A stretch of 6,283 bases of DNA. It comes from Candidatus Pacearchaeota archaeon. GTDB lineage: Archaea; Nanobdellota; Nanobdellia; Pacearchaeales; GW2011-AR1. Made by a program: the position numbers and the translations under genes. This document shows positions 1 through 4,577 of this stretch, in pieces. Positions within the stretch are counted from its first letter, which is position 1, and each line of letters starts with the position of its first letter. Where the stretch lies: the NCBI GenBank assembly GCA_014728565.1, contig WJLK01000022.1, positions 1-6,283 on the forward strand, read 5' to 3'. Under the pieces are notes generated by a model. It was not told the DNA's origin. It was given only the letters and a program-made list of their open reading frames with translations, and did not search any database.

Positions 1-81
1 GGAGAAACACCCGAAATAGCCCTCAAAAGATATATTAATCCTGGCATATGGATTAATTTATTCCTTAGGAGGATTGAATGA
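1..81 (+). CDS. C-terminal end of an unidentified protein (5' truncated by window)
   Basis: The first reading frame is open from the window edge to a TGA at 79-81 and gives 26 residues ending in NLFLRRIE. The other two plus-strand frames stop within the first 36 bases. The peptide (TPEIALKRYINPGIW in its middle) has no motif I recognise. The AGGAGG near its end (67-72) and an ATG overlapping the stop codon as ATGA suggest a genuine gene end followed by a coupled start. With only 26 codons, a chance open frame cannot be excluded. Confidence 0.4.
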   Translation, partial: GETPEIALKRYINPGIWINLFLRRIE

Positions 82-134
82 AAAGAGTAATGACAAATAG
101 CATGCGAATAAATATCAGGACTCTACAATATTAG
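78..134 (+). CDS. Possible 18-residue micro-ORF behind a strong Shine-Dalgarno
   Basis: The ATG at 78-80 lies 5 nt after AGGAGG (67-72) and overlaps the preceding stop as ATGA, the layout of a translationally coupled gene. The frame runs only 18 codons (MKRVMTNSMRINIRTLQY) before TAG at 132-134. It may be a real tiny peptide, the remnant of a truncated downstream gene, or chance. It ends 11 bp before the end of the convergent rpo10 gene. I recognise no family. Confidence 0.25.
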   Translation: MKRVMTNSMRINIRTLQY

Positions 135-145
135 CAGAAATAAAA

Positions 146-343
146 TCAAAACTTCTTGAACTTATTAACCAATTCAAGAGTATCAACCTGCCCTAGAAAA
201 ACAGACCTGCAGCAGTATCTCTCTAATTTAAGTTCATCAAGAACTTTTCCAGCATCCTCGCCCTTTTTAGTTCTTTTTTTGAATTCTTCCCATAAATGGC
301 CAATTGGCTTCCCGCATGTCAAGCATCTTATTGGAATTATCAT
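146..343 (-). CDS. rpoN: DNA-directed RNA polymerase subunit Rpo10 (RpoN/Rpb10)
   Basis: This 65-residue protein is the archaeal homologue of eukaryotic Rpb10, a small zinc-binding subunit of RNA polymerase that helps assemble the Rpo3/Rpo11 platform (family knowledge). The sequence starts MIIPIRCLTCGKPIGHLW, the family signature. Zinc ligands are visible as C7 and C10 (CxxC) and the adjacent pair C44-C45 in ERYCC. Length is normal for the family. After the CC pair the sequence reads RSVFLGQVD where most homologues have something close to RRMLLxHVD, so it is somewhat divergent. The start at 343 is fixed by the conserved N-terminus. No Shine-Dalgarno is visible; a TATA-like stretch around 366-376 on the minus strand would give a leaderless mRNA. 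Alternatively it is co-transcribed with the AbrB-like gene 54 bp upstream. Confidence 0.97.
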   Translation of the reverse strand: MIIPIRCLTCGKPIGHLWEEFKKRTKKGEDAGKVLDELKLERYCCRSVFLGQVDTLELVNKFKKF

Positions 344-397
344 TTTTTGTTAATAGGTGATTATGTTTTAATTAATTTTGAGAGAAAAAGTATATTT

Positions 398-559
398 TTA
401 AACCTTTCTAATTCTGACTTCTCCTTTTTTTGATTCTATTTTTAGCTCGTCTCCTTGTTTGAATTTTGCTTTATTGATTTCATCTTCCGGAATTACTATG
501 ATATATTTGTGATAATTTTTTCCTTTATACCTTCTAGATAAAATTTTTTGGAGTTTCAT
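398..559 (-). CDS. AbrB/SpoVT/MazE-like swapped-hairpin protein, 53 aa
   Basis: This short reading frame translates as 53 residues starting MKLQKILSRRYKGKNY. The core IIVIPEDEINKAKFKQGDEL matches the AbrB/SpoVT pattern of a beta strand ending in IP, a short helix, then a (K)xGDEL turn and two strands (KIESKKGEVRIRKV). These domains dimerise as swapped hairpins and bind DNA, acting as transition-state regulators or toxin-antitoxin antidotes (family knowledge). No toxin gene lies beside it, so a stand-alone regulator is more likely. A TATA-like box on the minus strand at 581-590 is centred about 26 bp before the ATG, predicting a leaderless message. rpo10 follows 54 bp downstream on the same strand and could be co-transcribed. 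The target is unknown. Confidence 0.75.
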   Translation of the reverse strand: MKLQKILSRRYKGKNYHKYIIVIPEDEINKAKFKQGDELKIESKKGEVRIRKV

Positions 560-580
560 GATTTATTAAAGAGAGCCCTG

Positions 581-590
581 TTTATAAATT
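581..590 (-). promoter_or_regulatory. TATA-like box for the AbrB-like gene
   Basis: The minus strand reads AATTTATAAA here, centred about 26 bp upstream of the start codon at 559. That is the archaeal TATA-to-transcription-start distance, so transcription would begin at or next to the ATG. No Shine-Dalgarno lies in the short interval, consistent with a leaderless mRNA. Confidence 0.55.
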
Positions 591-606
591 TTTAGGAACC
601 GAAAAA

Positions 607-615
607 TTTATAAAG
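607..615 (+). promoter_or_regulatory. TATA-like box for the LAGLIDADG gene
   Basis: TTTATAAAG preceded by an A-rich stretch (GAAAAA) that could be the BRE. A start site about 26 bp downstream (near 636) would precede the Shine-Dalgarno at 643-649, giving a short leader. The minus-strand TATA box of the AbrB-like gene lies only 16 bp to the left, so this is a compact divergent promoter region. Confidence 0.55.
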
Positions 616-642
616 ATTAGATACCTAATAATTCATAGATTA

Positions 643-649
643 AGGAGGG
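643..649 (+). promoter_or_regulatory. Strong Shine-Dalgarno with no canonical start codon at normal distance
   Basis: AGGAGGG here is one of the best Shine-Dalgarno matches in the window. The in-frame codons after it are TAC, GTA, AAA, TTC, AAA, TCA, AAA, GTA, AAA, AAA and then TTG at 680. No ATG, GTG or TTG lies at 4-12 nt. An in-frame TAA at 641-643 prevents any earlier start. The codon at the expected start position is GTA (653-655). Confidence 0.6.
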
Positions 650-652
650 TAC

Positions 653-1480
653 GTAAAATTCAAATCAAAAGTAAAAAAATTGAGAAGAGAAGGTTATTCT
701 TATTCTGAAATTTCTAAGATAATTGGAATATCAAGAAAACATGCTTGGAGAATCGCAAAAGATATTAAATTCAGTAAAGAAGGGAAAGGAAGATATCACA
801 GAGAGGTAAAAGGTATTCCTGCGAGAATAAAACCTCAAAAAAAGGGATTAACAAGTCCAAAAATAAGAGTAATTGGACATCTTTTATTTGATGGATCTGT
901 ATGGAGAAATCCGAAAGATTATAATTCTACAATCATGTATGTAAATGGTTCGGATGAGTTAGTAAAACAATTTATAGATGACGTGGATGAGGCCTATGGT
1001 CTTAAACCAGCCTTTATAGAAGAAAATGTAGGCTACAAGAGAGTTATCTTTAGATCTAAATTAATGCTTGAAGATTTAATGAACTATTTTGAATCTTATT
1101 CAACAAGCAATCAAAACATAACGGTACCAACCATAATAATGAATGGAAAATCTAAAATAAAAATAGAATTCTTAAAAGCCTTTTTTGAAGATGAAGGCTC
1201 TATCTCTAAAGAATGGAGAATAATGGGTGATTCAAAAAGCAAGAAAATAATTTATCAAGTAGGAACTTTATTAAATGAATTTGGTTTTAAGTTCAGAATC
1301 TGTAAATATAGGGAATACACAGGACATATGTATAAACTTTATTTACACAAAAACAAAGAAAATTTAATTCTTTTTAAAAAACTAGGTTTGTTTGAGAAAG
1401 CGTATGTTACACATGGAAAAAACAAAGGAAGAAAAAAATTAGATGTTTTAAAAGAAGCAATAAAGAATCACAATAAATAA
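653..1480 (+). CDS. HTH plus LAGLIDADG homing endonuclease-like protein, freestanding
   Basis: The product is a putative site-specific DNA endonuclease or a regulator derived from one. The conventional start is TTG at 680 (266 aa); I extend to 653 because a Shine-Dalgarno lies at 643-649 and the added residues (VKFKSKVKK) complete the first helix of an N-terminal helix-turn-helix (GYSYSEISKIIGISRKHAWR, residues 5-24 counted from the TTG). Two LAGLIDADG motifs follow: VIGHLLFDG (64-72) and LKAFFEDEG (165-173). The metal-binding acidic positions are kept as D71 and E172, so a monomeric two-motif enzyme could be active. The gene is not inside an intron or intein. It converges on the 5S rRNA gene, with only 4 bp between its stop codon and the 5S 3' end. 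The 653 start is uncertain because GTA is not a normal start codon. Confidence 0.85.
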   Translation, partial: VKFKSKVKKLRREGYSYSEISKIIGISRKHAWRIAKDIKFSKEGKGRYHREVKGIPARIKPQKKGLTSPKIRVIGHLLFDGSVWRNPKDYNSTIMYVNGSDELVKQFIDDVDEAYGLKPAFIEENVGYKRVIFRSKLMLEDLMNYFESYSTSNQNITVPTIIMNGKSKIKIEFLKAFFEDEGSISKEWRIMGDSKSKKIIYQVGTLLNEFGFKFRICKYREYTGHMYKLYLHKNKENLILFKKLGLFEKAYVTHGKNKGRKKLDVLKEAIKNHNK

Positions 1481-1484
1481 TAGG

Positions 1485-1600
1485 TGAAGACAGCATCAGG
1501 ACTTCACTTCATTTCTGAAACTAACACCCATGACGTAGCCTGCTTAACTTCTGTGTTGGGAATCGGAACAGGTGTGACCAGACTACTATGGCCGTCTTCA
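1485..1600 (-). rRNA. rrf: 5S ribosomal RNA
   Basis: The minus strand starts TGAAGACGGCCATAG and carries the 5S hallmarks CCACACC-like (TCACACCTG), CCGATTCCCAACAC and GAAGTTAAGC. The two ends (TGAAGACGGC and GCTGTCTTCA) pair as a 10-bp helix I with one G-U, fixing the gene at 116 nt. No 16S or 23S rRNA is nearby, so this 5S is transcribed on its own. A TATA-like box at 1620-1629 sits about 25 bp upstream. No terminator is evident right after the 3' end. The downstream strand is T-rich, with a run of seven Ts inside the antisense of the endonuclease gene (1432-1438). Confidence 0.95.
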
Positions 1601-1619
1601 ATTTATACTAAAATAAAGA

Positions 1620-1629
1620 GTTTATAAAG
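1620..1629 (-). promoter_or_regulatory. TATA-like box of the 5S rRNA gene
   Basis: The minus strand reads CTTTATAAAC, centred about 25 bp before the 5S 5' end at 1600. That is the normal archaeal spacing and supports both the promoter and the 5S boundary. Confidence 0.7.
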
Positions 1630-1630
1630 C

Positions 1631-1639
1631 TTTTTATAC
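1631..1639 (+). promoter_or_regulatory. TATA-like box of the tRNA-Leu unit
   Basis: TTTTTATAC is centred 29 bp before the tRNA-Leu 5' end, so transcription would start a few bases upstream of the mature tRNA. It lies 2 bp from the 5S TATA box on the other strand. A second AT-rich match (TTTTTATAAG) directly abuts the tRNA and is too close to act as its TATA box. Confidence 0.5.
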
Positions 1640-1664
1640 CTCTTATTATTACCTTTTTTTATAA

Positions 1665-1748
1665 GCAGGGGTAGCAAAGTGGTCAAATGCGCAGGACTCA
1701 AGATCCTGTGGCTTAGTGCCTTCGGGGGTTCGAATCCTCCCCCCTGCA
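1665..1748 (+). tRNA. tRNA-Leu (anticodon CAA)
   Basis: An 84-nt tRNA with acceptor GCAGGGG/CCCCTGC and discriminator A at 1748. The anticodon stem is CAGGA/TCCTG around loop CTCAAGA, so the anticodon is CAA (1699-1701), which reads UUG. A long variable arm (GGC TTAGT GCC) marks it as a class II tRNA, as expected for leucine. The T arm has loop TTCGAAT. No intron and no encoded CCA. The CYTH gene begins 20 bp after its 3' end, so the two probably share a transcript. Confidence 0.96.
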
Positions 1749-1768
1749 TAAATTTATTGAGTTTTAAG

Positions 1769-2254
1769 ATGAAAGAAGAGCTGAAAATAAGACTTCGTAA
1801 TGTTGGTGATTTTGAGAAAAATTTAATTAAATTAGATGGGAAATTCCTTAGGGAAATCAATGCTATTGATACTTATTTTAAACAACCAAAAGGAGAGGTT
1901 TTAAAAATTACTGAGGACGACAGAGGCGATTATCTTGTAAGTTTAAAATCTGAAAACGGAAAGTTTAAGATAATAAAGTATAAACCTCTTACTGAAGCTA
2001 AGAAAACAAAAAAAGAATTATCAATGAAATTCGGAATAAAATGTATTCTTAAAAAAAAGAGAAGATTTTTTGAGTTGGGTAAGTATAAAATAAATATAAA
2101 CCTAATTAATAATCTAGGAGACTTTCTTATTATTGAGGGAAAGGATTTAAACAAAAAAATTATTACTGACAAATTGAAAATAAAAAATCCAGAATTCATA
2201 ACTGTTTCATTTGATGAGTTATTCTCTAAAAAAATCAATAAAAAAGACAAATAA
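1769..2254 (+). CDS. CYTH-domain protein (CyaB/ThTPase-like), degenerate acidic residues, 161 aa
   Basis: CYTH proteins form a beta tunnel that binds triphosphate compounds; basic residues hold the phosphates and acidic ones hold metal ions (family knowledge). Recognisable stretches are ELKIRLR (4-10), DTYF (34-37), VLKI (44-47), YLVSLK (55-60), KKKRRFF (95-101) and LGDFLIIEG (116-124), spanning the full usual length. The N-terminal ExExK signature reads ELKIR, the usual Asp of the LDxVxxLG strand is N111, and the first Glu of the FxEIE motif is I121; basic positions are kept. It may therefore bind polyphosphate without normal catalysis. The ATG at 1769 is chosen because the frame upstream of it is translated tRNA-Leu. 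No Shine-Dalgarno is visible. It follows tRNA-Leu by 20 bp. Confidence 0.8.
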   Translation: MKEELKIRLRNVGDFEKNLIKLDGKFLREINAIDTYFKQPKGEVLKITEDDRGDYLVSLKSENGKFKIIKYKPLTEAKKTKKELSMKFGIKCILKKKRRFFELGKYKININLINNLGDFLIIEGKDLNKKIITDKLKIKNPEFITVSFDELFSKKINKKDK

Positions 2255-2282
2255 TTAAAAATTTAAAATTTCTTTTTAAAAT

Positions 2283-2609
2283 ATGATTTCAAGAACCAGA
2301 TCTGTTGAAACTTGTTTTAACGGAAGAAAATTTTCCTTTTCAGTTGTTTCTGTAACTGAAGAACAGTCTGAAGATATTTCTCTTGGACAGCATGTTGTTT
2401 TAACAGGTTGTGAAGATCCAACACCAGAAGAACAGGTTTTGATAAGGGAACAAAGAAAATTGCGCAGTTTTTCAAGATTATATCAAGGGAATGCTTGGAG
2501 AAACGATGATGAAATTAGGTTTGAACAACTTGTTGAATCTGTAGAAAGACATCCAGCTGGTTATCTACATCCCAGTATCACCCTCTCTTATGAACAGAGA
2601 ATAGCTTAA
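2283..2609 (+). CDS. Hypothetical protein, 108 aa
   Basis: I do not recognise this protein. It starts MISRTRSVETCFNGRKFSFS, a likely beta-rich N-terminal part, followed by an acidic, charged C-terminal half with probable helices (PEEQVLIREQRKLRSFSRLY, about 48-67) and a tail LSYEQRIA. There are two cysteines (C11, C43) and no membrane segment or signal peptide. A TATA-like TAATTAAAA at 2252-2260 lies about 26 bp before the ATG, and no Shine-Dalgarno is present, which suggests a leaderless message. Its stop codon overlaps that of the convergent membrane protein gene inside the shared TTAA at 2606-2609. The frame is uninterrupted and has ordinary codon use, so I consider it a real gene. Confidence 0.65.
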   Translation: MISRTRSVETCFNGRKFSFSVVSVTEEQSEDISLGQHVVLTGCEDPTPEEQVLIREQRKLRSFSRLYQGNAWRNDDEIRFEQLVESVERHPAGYLHPSITLSYEQRIA

Positions 2610-2890
2610 ACAATTATACTAAAAACACCTTTCTGAATTAAAAATAAACTTATAATTATTATAACAATATTTGGAAAAGTTGTATAGGTTGCAGATGCTA
2701 TTAAAAATGCCGATGCTATGTCAAGAATACTAGCAATACTTAACTGAGCTGCAAAAGCTATACCTTTGGCTAGTAAAAATAAACCCATTATTAAAATAAA
2801 ACCTGCTAGAATTTTTAAATGAAAAATTCCAAATAACCAGAAGCTTATCCCTACAACAATATCAATCAAACCTAAAATTTTAACTATCAT
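2606..2890 (-). CDS. Small multi-pass membrane protein, 94 aa
   Basis: Almost entirely hydrophobic. Segments at about residues 4-23, 26-46, 50-67 and 72-91 look like four membrane helices with few charged residues between them (H24, K26, K42, D57, K87). Short glycine-containing hydrophobic repeats (ILGLID, LAGFILIMG) suggest tight helix packing. I recognise no enzyme or transporter motif. Its role is unknown; four-helix proteins of this size are common unassigned genes in small archaeal genomes. The start at 2890 has no Shine-Dalgarno; TATA-like TTTAAAAAAC on the minus strand around 2926-2936 could serve it and, read the other way, tRNA-Arg. It is convergent with and just overlaps the 108-aa gene. 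Confidence 0.7.
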   Translation of the reverse strand: MIVKILGLIDIVVGISFWLFGIFHLKILAGFILIMGLFLLAKGIAFAAQLSIASILDIASAFLIASATYTTFPNIVIIIISLFLIQKGVFSIIV

Positions 2891-2925
2891 TTTGATTTTT
2901 TTTTAATTTTCAATCAGATACATAG

Positions 2926-2936
2926 GTTTTTTAAAC
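2926..2936. promoter_or_regulatory. TATA-like element between tRNA-Arg and the membrane protein gene
   Basis: GTTTTTTAAAC is near-symmetric and reads as TATA-like on both strands. It is centred 32 bp before tRNA-Arg and 41 bp before the minus-strand start codon at 2890. It is the only candidate at a suitable distance for both, but a second AT-rich stretch (2946-2957) makes the assignment uncertain. Confidence 0.35.
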
Positions 2937-2962
2937 AGCTTAATTCTTTTAAATTTATCTAT

Positions 2963-3038
2963 GCTCCTGTAGCTCAGTTTGGATTAGAGCACGTCCCTCC
3001 TAAGGACGGGGTCGCAGGTTCAAGTCCTGCCAGGAGCA
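2963..3038 (+). tRNA. tRNA-Arg (anticodon CCT)
   Basis: A 76-nt tRNA with acceptor GCTCCTG/CAGGAGC and discriminator A at 3038. D stem GCTC/GAGC. Anticodon stem CGTCC/GGACG around loop CTCCTAA gives anticodon CCT (2999-3001), reading AGG. T arm GCAGG/CCTGC with loop TTCAAGT. No intron and no encoded CCA. tRNA-Gly follows after 49 bp, so they may be one transcript. Confidence 0.97.
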
Positions 3039-3087
3039 TTAGTAACTTTAATAAACCTAAAGAATTACCAAGAATTAAGGATATTAT

Positions 3088-3158
3088 GCGTGGGTAGTTC
3101 AGTGGTAGAATTACTGGCTTCCAACCAGTCGACCCGGGTTCAAATCCCGGCCCGCGCA
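3088..3158 (+). tRNA. tRNA-Gly (anticodon TCC)
   Basis: A 71-nt tRNA with acceptor GCGTGGG/CCCGCGC (one G-U pair) and discriminator A at 3158. Anticodon stem ACTGG/CCAGT around loop CTTCCAA gives anticodon TCC (3120-3122), reading GGA/GGG. T arm CCGGG/CCCGG with loop TTCAAAT. No intron and no encoded CCA. A protein gene with its own Shine-Dalgarno starts 17 bp downstream. Confidence 0.97.
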
Positions 3159-3164
3159 TTTAAA

Positions 3165-3169
3165 GAGGT
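3165..3169 (+). promoter_or_regulatory. Shine-Dalgarno of the 180-aa gene
   Basis: GAGGT lies 6 nt before the ATG at 3176 and fixes that start. It sits between the end of tRNA-Gly and the coding region, so the gene has a leader and is probably translated from a tRNA-Gly read-through or processed transcript, unlike the apparently leaderless genes elsewhere in the window. Confidence 0.55.
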
Positions 3170-3175
3170 TCTAAA

Positions 3176-3718
3176 ATGGATTCAGAAGTTTACAATAATC
3201 AGTTAGAAATAAGACATAAGGAATTGACACTAAACGGAGTTCTAGGAATTTTTCCATTTTCTTTAGGGTATGTTGAAGAGAATATCACAAGTTATCAGCA
3301 AGATTGTGAAACAGCCCTTGTAATGCCAAATTCTTTTAGGTCAAGAGGTTTGCATTTCTTTTTTTTTGAACCCCCTGTTGATTTAACTCTTGACAAGACT
3401 AGCAGTTCTAATCTTGGTTTAATATTAGGAGCAAGTCTTAATAAACAGAGATTAGACGTGTTGATAGATAGATTAATACAGTATTCAGGTTTTCAGGTTA
3501 TTCCTCCAACAGAGGATTTTGTAGAACTGGTTAATCATGGAAGTCAAATAAGAGCTGCTGTTTATGATCAAGCAGAAGAACTTTCCAGAGAAAGAGGAGG
3601 AACTGTTGAACAAAATTGGGCAATCATAGAATATGCAGATTTTTTAACTCATGAAGAAGGTCTTGACCCCGAGTCTGCAATTAAAAAAGCAACTGAAAAA
3701 TTTGGATTAGCTAACTAA
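3176..3718 (+). CDS. Hypothetical protein, 180 aa
   Basis: I do not recognise this acidic, apparently soluble protein. The N-terminal half looks like alternating strands (LTLNGVLGIFPFSLGYVEE, about 17-35; GLHFFFFEPPVDLTL, about 58-72). The C-terminal third looks helical (residues 120-178) and ends in a compact helix pair (EEGLDPESAIKKATEKFGLA). One cysteine (C44). The start is supported by GAGGT 6 nt upstream. A run of nine Ts (3359-3367) encodes FFF inside the gene, a place prone to slippage or sequencing error, but the frame stays open on both sides. It follows tRNA-Gly by 17 bp and overlaps the convergent 288-aa gene by 8 bp at the stop codons. Confidence 0.7.
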   Translation: MDSEVYNNQLEIRHKELTLNGVLGIFPFSLGYVEENITSYQQDCETALVMPNSFRSRGLHFFFFEPPVDLTLDKTSSSNLGLILGASLNKQRLDVLIDRLIQYSGFQVIPPTEDFVELVNHGSQIRAAVYDQAEELSRERGGTVEQNWAIIEYADFLTHEEGLDPESAIKKATEKFGLAN

Positions 3719-4577
3719 GATATCCTCTAACATCTTTATAATCAACAAATCTTATTTTTTCACCATAACAGGTAACTACAAATTCAAAATAACTTGGCTT
3801 ATCAAGATAAGGACTAAAACCATCATCATTGCAGACAAATTTGTAAGCTCTCCAGAGAAGTTCTCTTGCATGATTATCAGAAGAATTCCATTTAGTCTTA
3901 TCCTCAATTCTCCCTGTCTTACCTCTATCAATTTCAAAACCAGCTAGAGGAATTTCCCATCCAAAGGATAATCTTGTTAAATTTTTTCCAATTTCTCCTC
4001 TTATAAGCCTTCTGGGTTGTTCTCCTGTAACTCTTTTTCCTGAATCTGCTCCTAGAATTAATATTCCTGCATATTCCTCAGGCTCCCACTCAGAAACAAC
4101 AACTCTGTAATTTCTCTTATTTTTCTGAACGATTTCTTCTCTTTCTAAAAACCATCTGCAATCTGAATAAGAGAGCATTCCAGTAATAGGTCTTCTTGGA
4201 AGATCTGTTCTCTCTGGAATAGGTATAGCTCTTACAACAAACCCTCCATATTTTTTTAAAAATCTCATCAAATCCCTGTTCCATCTACTAAACTCAGAAT
4301 AATCACAACAGTAACTGTCATAAACAGGAATTGAACTCCTCATCTTTTGAAGTCTTTCCATATCTGCTGTTTTATCACTATCTAGAAGATCTAAAGAAAT
4401 GCCTCTTTTTCTGGCAGAAATAATCCAACCTCTTACAGAAGCTCTTGGTTTTTCAGGAGTTTTTTCTCCTTCTAAAAACTCCCAGAACATTCTTTTCCAC
4501 CTTTTTCTTCTTAACTTCTTTCTCTGTTTTTTTACAAATTTCATTATAAATTCTTTTTTATCTTTATTATGACTCAT
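3711..4577 (-). CDS. Uncharacterised protein, third gene of the Nudix operon, 288 aa
   Basis: No family recognised with confidence. The N-terminus is strongly basic (KKQRKKLRRKRWKR, residues 16-29), which could bind nucleic acid. The centre has GGFVVRAIPIPERTDLPRRP (111-130), then RVVVSEWEPEEYAGILILG (158-176) and VTGEQPRRLIRGEIG (183-197); the end has YFEFVVTCYGEKIRFVDYKD (263-282). This order (VRxxP..R, then a strand with an EYAGI-type turn, then a final FEF..DY strand pair) loosely recalls ATP-grasp or PEP-synthase nucleotide-binding domains, but that is a guess. It is rich in Trp and Arg, with cysteines at 90, 91, 140, 239 and 270. The start at 4577 overlaps the Nudix stop as ATGA; Met12 is a weaker alternative. 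Confidence 0.8.
   Translation of the reverse strand: MSHNKDKKEFIMKFVKKQRKKLRRKRWKRMFWEFLEGEKTPEKPRASVRGWIISARKRGISLDLLDSDKTADMERLQKMRSSIPVYDSYCCDYSEFSRWNRDLMRFLKKYGGFVVRAIPIPERTDLPRRPITGMLSYSDCRWFLEREEIVQKNKRNYRVVVSEWEPEEYAGILILGADSGKRVTGEQPRRLIRGEIGKNLTRLSFGWEIPLAGFEIDRGKTGRIEDKTKWNSSDNHARELLWRAYKFVCNDDGFSPYLDKPSYFEFVVTCYGEKIRFVDYKDVRGYLS

Noticed and set aside
156..353. Plus-strand frame of 65 codons opposite rpo10
   Set aside because: It is antisense to a gene identified by its conserved zinc-binding sequence, and its product is low-complexity.
653..1480. LAGLIDADG region as an intein or intron-encoded protein within 5S or a tRNA
   Set aside because: 5S rRNA and all three tRNAs are intact and uninterrupted, and no extein or splice-junction sequence flanks the gene.
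1679..1768. Upstream ATG at 1679 as the start of the CYTH protein
   Set aside because: The extra 30 residues are translated tRNA-Leu sequence; the CYTH domain begins right after the ATG at 1769.
1603..1860. Minus-strand open frame of 85 codons containing a QGGGFEPPKALSHR peptide
   Set aside because: This peptide is the antisense translation of tRNA-Leu, a well-known false protein; the rest is antisense to the CYTH gene and the promoter region.
1930..2250. Minus-strand frame of 106 codons with hydrophobic Phe/Leu-rich product
   Set aside because: Antisense of a Lys-rich AT-rich gene gives Phe/Leu-rich frames by chance; the plus strand holds a recognisable CYTH domain.
2974..3159. Minus-strand open frame of 61 codons (GFEPGSTGWKPVILPLN and LAGLEPATPS peptides)
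   Set aside because: Both peptides are antisense translations of tRNA-Gly and tRNA-Arg; no gene is present.
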